From Puccinia triticina (lineage: Eukaryota; Basidiomycota; Pucciniomycetes; Pucciniales; Pucciniaceae): a DNA stretch of 64,000 bases. Each line of letters begins with the position of its first letter. Position 1 is the first letter of the stretch. The DNA lies in the NCBI RefSeq assembly GCF_026914185.1, contig NC_070561.1:2356001-2420000 (forward strand). Reading direction: 5' to 3'. The notes beneath the pieces were generated by a model that did no database searches, was not told where the DNA came from, and was given only the letters and a program-made list of their open reading frames with translations. Shown here piece by piece: positions 11,600 to 23,085 of the stretch. Both the position numbers and the translations under genes were made by a program.

Positions 11600-13967
11600 A
11601 AGGCTTGTAGAAGTATCAGCCTTATCCAAGTTTATTAAAATCACAGAAGCCTGGACTTCAAGATCTAAGTTTTTGCCTATGCTTATTTGCAAAGTGGCCC
11701 TAAAAATTTTAATAATCCCCAAATACCCCGTAGGGCACCTCAGATTGACCCTCCAGCTTGTGCCAAAGCCACAAGCAAAAGTGGGCCGGTCAAGCTGAAT
11801 TTCAAGGGGGGCCTAATCAAATGATTAGCGCGCTCCAGGGAGGGGGTAGGACAAAACCGGATCCCCTGCCGTTCCACATTATCAATCGTTTGTCCTTTAA
11901 GTAGACACTTCCTCACTCAAATCAACCCACCGACGACTTGCGCCACATGCACCCGTGTACACTTACCTCAACCCCACCATCACTATTTCGACCACCCCCT
12001 TGGACCCGTTTCTCATGAAACCCCAGGCGCATGCACCAATCCTCAATTTTTTTCTTGCCTTTCGCGCACCACCACTGATCAGTAGCACCCAATCAGCCCA
12101 CGACTACCGTTGTGACAAACACCATCCTTGATTGGTGCAGCCGTCCGGCCTCATCTGTCCTGCTCGCCAAACAAATCGCCCCCGTCCCCAAGGCACCCGC
12201 GCCCTTGATCACCATTTGCTCAATCAACATCTCTGTTTATCAAGCCCTTCCTCGAAGCCCTCTACCCGCTTGGACCCGTCTTCCTTCAAACTCCAGACAA
12301 TTTCTCCCAAATCATCAATTTTTTTCGCCCTTTGAGCACAACCACCGTGCAGTAAACCCCAACTCGCCCACCCCCACTTTCCGCATAACAAAGACTTGCC
12401 CCCAACGCAGCCCGTAAGGCTTCATGTCTCCTGCTCCCCTCAAATCGGCGCCACGCCCAAGGCACCCGCGGCATTGACAACCATTTGCTGAATCAACAGT
12501 TCATTTCCGAACCCTTCGTCAAATCACTCGGCAACACTCACTAGGCACCAACAACTGTCTCCTCCTAACCCGGTCTCGTCTCAAATACAGCCGAAAGCCA
12601 GTTTAGCCCGCACAGCTTCATTCCCGCTGGTCTCATCTCAACTAAACCCCGCCTCCGCGGCATCCGTCGCTGTGACTCCCATTGCTGAATGCCCCGATGT
12701 GGCGTTCAAACCTTTTGTCAAATCTTCCGCGCACAATTCACTCGGCATCAACTGCAGCCTGCTCAACCCCCTAACGACACACTCGCCGCAGATGTTCATT
12801 CCTCATATTGACCCGCTTATTTAAGACGCCTTTCCCCTCCTGTTGGCTCCACTCGACCACATCTCAACTCAATTTACCCTACAACAGACCCAGTTAAGTT
12901 CCATTTCGCCATCCCCAACAACGTCCCCTACTCCCACCAATCAAGTTCAGTTTCACTCCGCTATCTCGAAAAACCTCAAGATGTTGCTCAACCGCACCCC
13001 CAACCACCCCGCTAACATGACAGGCTTATTCGAGCCGCTCGGCGAGGTTAGTTGTGTCGCCCACTCAGTTGTTGACGAGAGGGCGCAGAGCTGATAGAGC
13101 CAAGCCGGCCTTGTGGGGGATGTTCAGAAGAGCCTCCCATTCAAGTAGTCCTGTTGCTATGCACAACCTATAATCAGGTTTCGTGGCTGCTGGGAGGGCG
13201 GTGCGATGGCTTGAATTAATTGGCCCATAACAATGTCTTCGCGGGGCAGAGGAGAGGATGGTCTGGGCGGCGGTGCCTTTTTGGTCGGGCCTGGACACCG
13301 ACATTCTTGTTGGGAATGCGAAGGGGAACGTGAGACTCATATGCATCACGAGGAAAATTAACTCGCTGGGGGCGGCTGGGGAAGTAATGTGGAGACTCAG
13401 GTGAAACACCTGTATACTTGCGGCATGTGGTGGTTGGCGCTTGGTGAGTGATCGGATTCCGGTTAGCTGTCGTGCCTGGGCTGATGCAGGTGTTTCACGC
13501 GAAGTTAACTGCAAGCTGACAAGTTTCGCATCCATGCTGAGTTTCTATGGCCGATCTGCTGTTGCGTTCGGTGGTTGAACGAATGGTCAGGCTCTCCATT
13601 CATGGGAGTTTGGGAGGGCTGAGGCCGCTTATTCTCCTTGCCGTGAACTCTCGAGTCGCCAAGGTGTTGATTTGTGGGCGAGTAGCTCAGGTTGGGTTAC
13701 GCTTTCAATCTCTTTCTTCCCTTGGTGGGCGTGCGGGGGGTATTGTGAAAGAGAAAGAGGAAACAACCTTGATGATATTGCATGGGCGAAAACTATGGTA
13801 TATATGTACATGACTGGCAGAAACTACTACAAGGTTCCCTAACCTTCTATGCAAGGTTTGTACAGCTAAAGTCTTCAACACTCCTCAACAGGGGGGGAAG
13901 ACATTGCTGGAGGTGAAGCCAAGCGGGGGGTTGGGGCCGCGGGGACTTCGGGGCGCGTTTGGTTGCA
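11600..13967. other. GC-richer, C-biased stretch with degenerate ~270-bp tandem duplication; possible Helitron body
   Basis: Composition changes sharply near 11750 from AT-rich to C-rich. Blocks around 11990-12250 and 12255-12505 are related (GACCCGT, ATTTTTTTC then GCC, GGCACCCGCG, ATCACCATTTGCTCAATCAAC versus ACAACCATTTGCTGAATCAAC), with a weaker third block to about 12740. A pyrimidine-rich leader then precedes an ATG near 12979 and a donor-like GAG|GTTAGT at about 13046, which looks like a promoter plus first exon. No product is recognisable. The stretch ends at a Helitron-like 3' terminus, so it may be captured gene sequence. Confidence 0.4.
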
Positions 13968-13992
13968 GCGGCGAAGCCGCTTTGTTCTCTAG
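13968..13992 (+). mobile_element. Helitron-like 3' terminus (hairpin plus CTAG)
   Basis: GCGGC-GAA-GCCGC forms a 5-bp hairpin at 13968-13980, eight bases before CTAG (13989-13992), and the next base is T, as expected for Helitron insertion between A and T. The matching 5' TC end could not be placed. A related end, GCAGCGCAGCCGC...CTAGT, bounds the helicase remnant at 22414. Confidence 0.5.
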
Positions 13993-14357
13993 TTCCACAG
14001 TCAAAATTTAATAATTTGGATTTAACTGCTATTTTGTGTTATTCCAAAGAGGATTTTAAACCAACATCATCAAAAAAGGAAGCAAATCAATGCTGATATT
14101 GATGATAATACTATGTGGTATCACAGAGCTTAAGGAATTGGTACCTCAAGACTGGTTTGCTGTCCTCCGGGATATTTGAGTAAATATTGATTCAAATTCA
14201 ACTTGGACCACAGAATTGGGGAAAGTGTCCTGGGCCAACAAGCATCCCTGGCATTGTTTTCCTGTGAATTTGTCAAGATTAGTGGGTGAGCCAAAGTTTG
14301 GGTGGGGTCAGGGATTGGTTTGATTTCTTTTGTTGCTCTTATATGAATTTTGCACAG

Positions 14358-14577
14358 CCTTGAGGAAACACTGAAACAAGTACAATACATGGAGTGTAGC
14401 TGGTAAACATTTTTCATTGAAGATGGAGACCTACATGTCCTATTTTTTTGTTTTCAGCCATCCTATACATAATCAGGGCTAAAAACAAAAAATAGGACTT
14501 GTAGGTCTGTATCTTCAATGAAAAATGTTTACCAGATACACTCCATGTATTGTACTTGTTTCAGCGTTGCTTGAGGT
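14358..14577. repeat. 220-bp near-perfect inverted repeat
   Basis: The left arm holds GTACAATACATGGAGTGTAG, TGGTAAACATTTTTCATTGA, and AGACCTACATGTCCTATTTT. The right arm is its mirror (AAAATAGGACTTGTAGGTCT, TCAATGAAAAATGTTTACCA, ACACTCCATGTATTGTAC). Arms are about 100 bp and the loop is roughly 16 bases (14457-14474). RNA from this stretch would fold into a long duplex. No gene is inside. Confidence 0.85.
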
Positions 14578-14595
14578 TTGAGAATCCGGCGGGAG

Positions 14596-15456
14596 TAGAG
14601 AATGTCAAAATAGACCCGGGTATAATTTACACCGCCGGTACCCGCGTGTTTTTTTTTCCAAAAACAGGCACCTGGCACCGCATCCGGCACCGCGTGGCGG
14701 GTTAACAGCGGTCTTTTAGGCGGGTACCAGCGGTACCCGCCAGCTTTTTTTCATCAAAAAGGTCACCAAGAGGTGTCCTTGATGACCGGAATGGATGTGT
14801 CATCAAGAGGTCCTCCCCTCAATGACCGCAACAGTTCGGTCATTGAGGGGAGGACCTCTCAATGACCAGAAAAGCAATGACCGACCTGTTCTGGTCATCA
14901 AACAGGTTGGTCATGGTCATTGAGGGTGCTCCCCCAACGACCAGCACGCACTTGTCATCAAGGGGAGTGACAACTCCCCTCAATAATTGCACCAGGGACC
15001 GTCCTCAATGACCGGTCTATTGTCAGTCATTGAGGGCAGCTCAGAGCGGGCCAAGGGGCGGGGGTCCGGGGGTTACCCAATTAACCCGGCGGGGGAAAGC
15101 GGTACTTGGGGGCGGTACCCGGGTACACCATGGACACAAAAATCCAAAGGTTGTTCAAAGGTGCTTTGAATGAACTTCAAAGGAAAATCAATTCAGTTGG
15201 GACGTCGCCAATTGGGTCAAAATCAAAAATCTCACATATTGTCCAAATAATACTTGAGTTTTTTTCAAATGCTTGTTTAAAAAGATGGATTAATGCCCAT
15301 TTCAAAGTTTCTTTGAACTGAAATCTTAAAAGTGTGTCGGTGGTGTACTGCACTGCTTTTTCCAAAAAAACGGGCACCCAGCACCACATCTGGCACCGCC
15401 TGGCGGGTGCGGGCGGTACCCGCCCGCGGGTGCCGGGTACCGGTTGACATTCTCTA
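14596..15456. mobile_element. 861-bp hAT-like non-autonomous element, TIR TAGAGAATGTCAA, imperfect 8-bp target duplication
   Basis: The ends are TAGAGAATGTCAAAATAGAC at left and the complement of GGTTGACATTCTCTA at right. Flanks are GGCGGGAG (14588-14595) and TGCGGGAG (15457-15464), seven of eight bases identical, fitting hAT-type insertion. Subterminal zones are rich in GGTACCCG and GGCACC palindromes. The interior 14760-15030 is a GACCGGTCATT/AATGACCGGTC palindromic array of the same kind as at 2603-3465. No transposase is encoded. Confidence 0.72.
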
Positions 15457-15464
15457 TGCGGGAG

Positions 15465-17911
15465 AGAAACTCCATCAGTTCATGTTTGATGATGTTGGAT
15501 GAAGGATATGCAGAGACTAAGGCTCATTGAGCCTGGAAAAGTTAAACATTTAGGACCTAACTTAACCACAATGTACATAAGTCCCTCAAAATTTTGAGGG
15601 ACTTAAGCACAAGGACTTGGTTCAGATTGATGATACCAGCCTCAGGTTCTGTCTGGAGTAGACCAGTGATCCTCCCAATCAGTGTCCGCTTTGTTAGAAT
15701 TCAGCCCCATGCCCAGAAGAGGGCCTATTTCTGTTGTTGTTCTTTTCCTTTCCAGAGGGTTCCAGAGGGTTCCATAGCTAACTAGGCCCCCTCTCTAGGC
15801 CCCTTGCCACAGTTGTATTTCTTCTGTGCCCTCATGAAATACAGACTCACTCAGTTCCGGGCCCATATCAGACAGACCTGCTCCTTTGGAGACTTCTGAT
15901 CCTTTGTTCTGAGTCCCTGAGCATCTTGTGCTCTTGAATTCTTCAGCCCTTTTCTCACCTCATCCTTGACTTCAAGTCTCTTTTCTTTCTTGCTTTGCTT
16001 CTGTAAACACCTAGGAAAGCATGTACTTTGCAAAGCTCTGCCGGCGCCTTCCCGGCCTCCTTACTTCAAATGCTTTTGCTGAGAACTGTAGGTGCTTCCA
16101 GGAGCCTGGAAAACCCAAGCTGAGATTCCTCAGCAACCACGGTCCATAATCTCAAGGCTAAACTCCCAAAACACGGCATGCTACTTCTAAATATTATGTT
16201 GCAGACATGATATGATACAGGTCAATTGTTGGTGTACTGTGACAGAAAGAGTATTTGTGTGAATATTTCACCTGTGAGGTATATCTATATTTTCTTTTGC
16301 TTATTGCTTGGAATTTGTGAAGAAGTTCAAGCAGTAATGTTATGCACTTATGCTGCTGTTCAGAAGTTTGAGAAATGGTTTTGCCACACAGCCTTAGGAT
16401 TGTGACGTCATTGATCCAGATGTGGCTGGATGGTGATAATATATCCTGATGCTGTGGTTGAGAAGCCAATCCATCCCACCCATCCCACCTCTGCCTGGCT
16501 GTTCATCAAAATCCCATCCCAGTTCCCTTGTAGTTTGAGGAAGTCTTAATTTTTTATTGCAAACACTTAAAAAGATTGAGCAACAACATCCCTCAACAAT
16601 TGTGATGCCACCTTGACCAAGCCATAACCAGATCCCATCCAATGGTTTTTGTACCTACGCTCCCGCCACCTAAGACACTGTGGTCCAAATCAGCAGTGCT
16701 GCCATCTGGACGCTGGGTCTGGTGTTAATCTGCAACATGGTTCCAGAGGCCTAGATTGGAGTTTTCATGCTGTAAGAGCTTTTAAAATGTGCAGGAGTTT
16801 TACTCAATTATGATCAGACTCTTCCTGGACAAACAAAATATCTCCTCAGGACTGGCTGGTTGATTGGCACTGTTATTGACCCATTTGATGGCGGCTTGTG
16901 CTACGACTCCTTTGGCTATGGAAAATGTAGATGATGGCAATGAACCCATTAGCTGTAGCTGGGCAAGTGACCATGGTACCCTGCGATCCCAACCTTTTGA
17001 TCCAAGCTGATTGATGGAATGGCATCCCTGAAGTCTGGGCTTGGTGGCCTCAATAGGCTCAATGATGGGCACCCTGTACACCTCTTCCAACAACACCATC
17101 CAACAATGTGGCTTCTGGGTCGTCTGCACCACCTCCTTGGTTGTAGTTCCTCATCTTAATCAATTTGAATTATCCAATGTGTTTTTTTACAAGTCTTTTT
17201 ATTTTCACGTGTGGTTTTGTATCAGATGCACTCAAAGAATACTCAGTCTGTTTATTGTTGTTTTAATACGCTGAGATGCTCAACTGTAGACCGGGTATCC
17301 AGGTGGGGCATCCCATGGTCCACAGATATGGATGTGAGAAGTTGCCCAAGACTTTTGTTGGAAGATGCATTGTCAGATAATGTGGTGTCCTATTCTCAAT
17401 TTCACCCAGCTCCACATCCTGACGTAAAAATAATGCATCTGACTTCTAGCCCGCTCACAATTAACAGCTGTTTAGTTGCTATCAACAAAAACTTACTACA
17501 CTGTTACACCACATGATAAGCCATCTTTGCAAATCATATTTACATGGCCTTGCTTTTAGTCGCATGTGTTTGAGTACTGAAAAACAATTGATTAGATTAA
17601 ATGATCAATGAAAACAACAATGAGTTTTAAGCCAAGAAGAGAAGGCAACCGGTGTCGCAAAGTTGAGTTAGACGAGCCGTTGACAGAATGAATTGAAGTT
17701 GATAAGAAGTCAACCTAAGAAAAATCAGAATATCAATTAGAAACAATCACTTGAGGAGCAAATCCAAACAAAACCCAGGACTAACTTGTTTATTTATCGC
17801 CCAAATGACTACACCTCATGATTTCCAGGCCGGAGAAAAATCAGAGAATCAGATGGGGACGGTTTGAGTCAAGTCCAAAGGTTGTAGCCCAGCTTGTCCC
17901 AATCCATCATC
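15465..17911. other. Long non-coding stretch
   Basis: No gene is recognised. One short perfect hairpin sits near 15580 (AAGTCCCTCAAAATTTTGAGGGACTT). Open frames are short and low in coding character on both strands. The stretch 16190-17130 has several 80-110 codon frames without domain resemblance or convincing splice partners. Confidence 0.45.
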
Positions 17912-18199
17912 TCAAAATATTCCTGTGTTTCCATCCATTTCTTGGCTGGCTAATCCAAATAACTGGAGAGATCCAACTTCTGATGGATCTTTGTTGTAAT
18001 TCTCTTGATTCTTGATTTTGGGGTTTTTGGGCGTAGCGGCTAGAGTCAACAATGAGCGACCGCGTCCATATGAGGCCAGTAGTACGTGAGACGGGGAATA
18101 TTTGTTGCTGAGAGGGCACCTTCGAGACGTAGGAGGCTGAGATGGATCGTTTAGGAATTTGGTTGGCGGGATGGAATGAATTCCGGGAGATGTGGGCAT
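17912..18199 (-). CDS. Hypothetical protein, possible small gene
   Basis: A 95-codon frame starts at an ATG (18199) and is rich in Pro, Ser and Lys (IHSIPPTKFLNDPSQPPTSR, then KNPKIKNQENYNK). The surrounding 17900-18700 is GC-richer than its neighbours, as at other genes here. No family is recognised and the frame could include an unspliced intron. A second minus frame at 18313-18696, in the same GC-rich block, is equally unidentified. Confidence 0.28.
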   Translation of the reverse strand: MPTSPGIHSIPPTKFLNDPSQPPTSRRCPLSNKYSPSHVLLASYGRGRSLLTLAATPKNPKIKNQENYNKDPSEVGSLQLFGLASQEMDGNTGIF

Positions 18200-19050
18200 G
18201 GGATCGGGAGGATGGAAGATGAGGCCGTCAAGTCAAGTGACACTTCGATTGGTTTGAGTGGCATAGGATGAGACGGCCACGGAATGACGCGCCCTTCCTG
18301 GATCTCGCTGAGTCAACTCGTTCTGTTCAAAGTGCTGGTTGGAAGCTGACGTGCTATCTTCTTCGACTGGCGCTTTGAATCCAAAAAGTTTGACCGATGG
18401 TTATCGAGAATGAGATTGAAGGATTCGCCAGAGGAAGGCGGATTTGTCAGCAAGAGTTGAGGTGGTTGATCTGAGGCAGGGGGACCAAGGCTGGCGGTGA
18501 TTTCAGAACAAGAGGCAGAAATATGGAGGTACTGGCCCGCCGTTTTGGCCAAGAAAGAAACGACAAGCAGAAAAAAACTGCAATCATCAACCCCATGATT
18601 TTGCACAGCAAGCTTGAAATCGAGTCCAAGCTTTTTACAAAAGACAATAGTGCCGAGGAAGCTGGCCATACAGGGATTTATTCTCCACATTAACATGAAA
18701 CAGTCTCAAGTCAGACCCAAGCGCGATACCAAAATGTACAGCATATCTTGCATACCTTTTCCGGGATGGTGAGAGCGCAAGTTTGTTTCATCTTTTCAAC
18801 TTCGCAGCAAAAGGTCATCTTTGGGCCTTACTAAGTGGGTACACTCCAGCTTGCCAAGTATATTGGCAAGCCAGAGAGCAAAGTGTGCACGCTCAGGAGG
18901 AATCCTCCCAAGCAATGGGGCATGCCCTTCGAACCCGAGAAGGTGTTGAGTTGTCTGTTAGTCTGCTACCATGATGTATCACCACAGTATGGAGGGCTGT
19001 TGGATCGACCCATGACCACTACCAACCAACCACCCAGCTTGCAGCCACAA

Positions 19051-19136
19051 GCGTCTGTAGCCTAGTTGGTAAAGGCAGCACTCTAGTATGTGTCTCAGCA
19101 TAGCTGAGGTCGTGAGTTCAACTCTCACCAGACACA
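19051..19136 (+). tRNA. tRNA-like gene, identity uncertain
   Basis: The acceptor strands GCGTCTG (19051-19057) and CAGACAC (19129-19135) pair at six of seven positions. An A-box-like TAGCCTAGTTGGTAAAGGC and a B-box-like GTTCAACTC are present. The T arm is perfect (GTGAG-TTCAACT-CTCAC). The 86-nt length means either a long variable arm (CTCAG-CATAG-CTGAG, 19095-19109) or an intron after the anticodon. The anticodon loop does not close cleanly as CAC/GTG, so CTA, AGT or TAG readings all have faults. It may be a tRNA relic. Confidence 0.5.
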
Positions 19137-19668
19137 TCTTCATTTTACAGTCTCTACAGAAGGTTGTCGACGTAGCACCGACCGTAGTATCTATGTCGCG
19201 ATGCTTGTGCTCGGCATATGTATCTGACACGAGTGTCAGATTTTGTTTTTTGTTTTCGTTTTGGGTGGCACAACCAATGTCGGGCCAGGTCCACCGTAGT
19301 ACGTACCCCTCTCAAATTTCTGCTGCTTTCTTATCTCAGCTCTTGTTGTTTTAGCCTATTGAGACTGGCAGTGATTCGGGACTTCTTCGCATCGATTCGG
19401 GACTTCTTTGCATCTTATACCTTTAACTCGAATAGCCCCAGATGCTCTCAACATGCATGCTTTGATGGCCGGCGGTATCCAGTGCTCTTCAAGATATCCT
19501 TGTTCCATTGCAACCGTGTTCCGCCTTCCTTAGCTTCTCCACAGCATCTTTACCAAAACAATTCATAATCAATTTATTTCCTCGCCGCCTTTGGGCGAAC
19601 TAGTCACTTCTTCTTCCTCACCGCGACTTGAATCTTGAATATCTCTCTCCACAAGACAAGTTCTCAAA
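19137..19668. promoter_or_regulatory. Upstream region of the membrane protein gene
   Basis: No exon is recognised. The last 100 bases before the ATG at 19669 are pyrimidine-rich (CTTCTTCTTCCTC, ATCTCTCTCC), as in other fungal promoters in this window. An 18-base direct repeat, ATTCGGGACTTCTTxGCATC, occurs twice at about 19373-19411. Confidence 0.4.
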
Positions 19669-22108
19669 ATGTCTCAACTATCACTTAACACCGCTCCCGG
19701 ACTCACTTGCGTCACGTCGAACTCATCCTTCACCAATGTCTACTACGCCATTCACAATCTGCTGAAAGCTAAATATGATGTAGGGCTCGGTGCAATGAAC
19801 TTCTCACTTGACTGTATAGATATCTTGGATTCCCAATCGTAGCTCACTGAAGGTGGTGTTTTTGCTCCCGATCATAATCAACTATCCACAGCCTAGCACT
19901 TATTCGTGGTCCAGGGTCACCTTACTCACTATGCTCGTGGCTCATCTCATGTCAGTCACGCAAATCAACATCTTTTAACTTGTAGGGTAAGGGAGACATA
20001 AATTAGAGATTGAAAAATCATTTGTGTCTTTCATAGAATGCTTGTCATGGCGTTGAGCGTTATTCTGGTTAGATTGTGCAGCCAGAAGTTCATGCTGGGG
20101 TATATAACCAGACGTAAGTAATCTAAATAGTAGGAATTCCACTCCCCAATCAGATTTATAAATCTTCTGATCATTTTAATTCCATTCGAAACCCCCAGAC
20201 GGAGTCCTGAGGCCAAACGCCACCGGTTGTGTGACGGTATGCTACATATTGTATGACATTTGTACGTTAGATTTGTCCAGTTCCTCTGATGATTTTTCAA
20301 GCAGATTACCATACAAGAGGTTGATTGGGAACTAAACTGAATTCCTTCCGATGTTAGTTGCTGTGGTTGGACTTGGGATGCAACTAGCAATAGATTATGG
20401 GATCAGTAATCCAGAAGCTAAAGTTCACATGCCGGGAATTAAATACGTGATCATTTGGATTGGTGTATGGTAAGATAGAAGACCAATAGTTGACCAATTG
20501 GTCAGACCAAATATACTCATTTCAAGCCCTCTCCCCTCAAATAGGTGTTTTTGCTGGAGCACTGCTTGCCAGTACATTTGCGCACGATGGGATCCTCCTT
20601 GGCAATCCAATTCGTCAGACAGAAAGTTGAACATTGTTCCCTACTCAGTAATTGTGATGCTAAACATAATTTTCATTGGAGTAGCCATTTTCAGTGTTGC
20701 AAGTAAGCTAAACATTTATTTCTCTTCAAGAGAATAGTTGGTGCGCATACATACTTACCTCAAAATTAACCTTGGTTTGAGCACCACTATTCATTGTCAC
20801 AGTGTTTTCACTTTCCAACTCCCAGTATATCTATCTTCAACGAGCCGTTGACTCCATCGAACTGGCTCTCGCCCATGTAAATATGACGTCAGCCAATCCC
20901 AAAACAGCTTTTCAGGTTGCTTCAAACCTCCCTGGAAATCCATTGAGCAAGCTTCATCACTTGATTGTAGGTCTGCATATCCTGGGCCCTCACCTATGTG
21001 GTTTTACTAACATGAGTAAATCTGGCAACATCAATTTTCGCACTGGCTTAAAATCAGAATCACAACCTGTTTAGCTCTCAACAGCTGCTTGCTCATGGTG
21101 AGTTCCCTGAGGGCCGCGGCGAGCTATTGTATCCTTTCAGCTACTGGCTTACGCATGTGTGCTTTGCTTCTTACAGGCATATACACCTTTCATTTTTTCT
21201 ACGTATTGTCAGCTGAAACAATATAAAAAGCTGGCACCCAAAGATTGGGCAGAAAGCAAAAAAGGACCGCAAAAGCATCTCCACCCGCAGAAGAAGGGGG
21301 CAAGAATTGACTGCAAAAAGGAAATGAGAAGTCTTCTTCTCACTGCAGGAGTAATCTATTCTGTATTACTCATCGAATGGCCCCTTCTTGTATGGGAGGT
21401 ATGTGGATATTGCTTTTACTGGAGCTCACAAAGTTTTTCTGTAAGCTGATGAACACAATAATTGTAGTTTATGCACATCTCTGCTGGGAAGTGCCGCTCT
21501 GGAGATGCACTGGCAATTCGAGAAATGGTCAGTCAATTATATTCTGGTTAAAGACTACATTCAAGCGTAAATCTTACTATGAGTTACCAATGATTCATAG
21601 GCATCCAATGTCATCATTTCAATTATCGGGAACGTGTAAGTACGCAAGGATTTAGATCTATGATGTGAATACGTAGTACTAATCAGCTTTTAACAGTATC
21701 ATAGCGGTTATTCTAGCTCAAACAATCAGAATCGTTCAACCTTGACCATTTCATTTTTTTTGCTGCATGAGACGGAAGAAAATTCTGATCTTAGGTCCCA
21801 ACAAGCCTGAAAACGGCCGGAAAGAAGCCAAGAAATCCAAGTTAAGTAGGTTCATAGGCAACAATCCTCCTGTTTGGGAATTAACTGTCAGTGTGGTGCA
21901 AGTAAGCCACTCTCAGGCATCCAAACCCCTTGAACAACCCAACTTTGATCTGCTACGGAATTGGGCTCAAAGGAAGACTGTACAGGACGACATCATTCAA
22001 CATCATCTGGATCTGGATTCAGCCTTGGATCCACAATTTGAGGAACAAAAAGACCTTGAGATGGACTGCTTGAGACCAAAGTCGGAGTACAAACATCTCA
22101 AGCGCTAA
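19669..22108 (+). CDS. Predicted multi-pass membrane protein, many introns, family unknown
   Basis: The first exon begins MSQLSLNTAPGLTCVT (ATG 19669), with Asn glycosylation-type sites typical of an outside N-terminus. Later exon pieces with agreeing phases are mostly membrane segments: STYSWSRVTLLTMLVAHLM (about 19895-19950), LVMALSVILVRLCSQKFMLG (about 20042-20116), LVAVVGLGMQLAIDYGIS (about 20352-20403), PEAKVHMPGIKYVIIWIGVW, NIVPYSVIVMLNIIFIGVAI, RSLLLTAGVIYSVLLIEWPL (to about 21398), FMHISAGKCRSGDALAIREM, then ASNVIISIIGN and IIAVILAQTIRIV. Donors such as GTAAGT near 20117 and GTATGT near 21399 fit. The tail after about 21767 is soluble and charged. Around seven membrane spans suggest a receptor-like topology, but I do not recognise the family and exact boundaries are provisional. 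Confidence 0.6.
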
Positions 22109-22413
22109 TAAATTTGAAATCTTTATCTCCCATTTTCAACCTTGAGTTTCAAAGACTACAGCCACTGGTTCAATAGCAGTTCTGTTTGATTTCATCCCAT
22201 GTAAAACTAGAATTTTTTTTAAGAATCTTGTATTTACCCTGATATTGCATTTCCACTCAAAACAAGTCATCTTATGCATGCTTACTTTTCATCTACAAGG
22301 GGTTAAATTGGGTTCAAATCTAAATGTAAAAGAAATGTAACATTTGAAACTTTGAAAAATTGCTCATTGTGCACTTACAAACTTGCGGCCTAAACTACCC
22401 ACACAACAAAGAA

Positions 22414-23085
22414 CTAGGGAAATCGCGGCTGCGCTGCAGAACAGAGTTACCTTTATTGGGCAACACAGACATGGGACTATCTACAAATTCAACTGGAAAT
22501 GAACAAAGTGTGACAATTGTCAAGCAACAAACAGGTTACAACAACATAGCTATAAACAGGTTCAAGGTGTGTTTGTATACTTTATAACTATGCTATTTAT
22601 TCAGATGTGACAAAATGAGCGCCTTGTTTACAACATTTGGTAACCTTGGTTTCTTGTTTGGGTACATAGGAAACACCCATGCCTTTAAAAATAGTGGCCC
22701 TGGAGATGGCCACATACAGTTGTCCATGGGCAAAGACAGGCAGGGGCAGGAAAACGCCGACATGATCTAGTGATTGGCCTTGACATCTATTTATGGTCAT
22801 GGCAAAGGCACTGACTACGGGGAATTGAAACCTAGAAAATGAACAGGCAAATTCCATATCTGGTTTGTAATTGAGGGTGATACAAGTTAACGCTACCACT
22901 TTGCCAGTTGCGGTACCAGTCAAGATCTTCACGTGCAATACCATCCGCTTGACATCAAGTAACAACATTTTTGTTCCATTTGCTAAACCATCTTGGAGAC
23001 ACAGGTTGCAAAGTAATAATAAAGGTTGTCCAATTTTCAATTCCAGCCAATGCTCAGGGAAATGGGAGTTGAAAAATTGACTCCC
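22414..23085 (-). pseudogene. Helitron RepHel remnant: C-terminal PIF1-like helicase
   Basis: On the minus strand the frame from about 23085 to 22597 reads as the end of a Helitron helicase: HWLELKIGQPLLLLCNL, DGLANGTKMLLLD, QFPVVSAFAMTINRCQGQSL and FAHGQLYVAISRATIFKGMG (helicase motifs V and VI). Downstream of the stop, GCAGCGCAGCCGC followed nine bases later by CTAG|T at 22417-22414 looks like the Helitron 3' end. The Rep domain and most of the helicase are missing; the fragment stops exactly where the TIR element at 23086 begins. It cannot be functional. Confidence 0.82.

Noticed and set aside
13232..13310. Histone H4-like start (MSSRGRGEDGLGGGA)
   Set aside because: Only about 15 residues resemble H4 and nothing downstream continues the histone fold in any frame. 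Probably coincidence in G-rich sequence, or an unrecognisable captured fragment.
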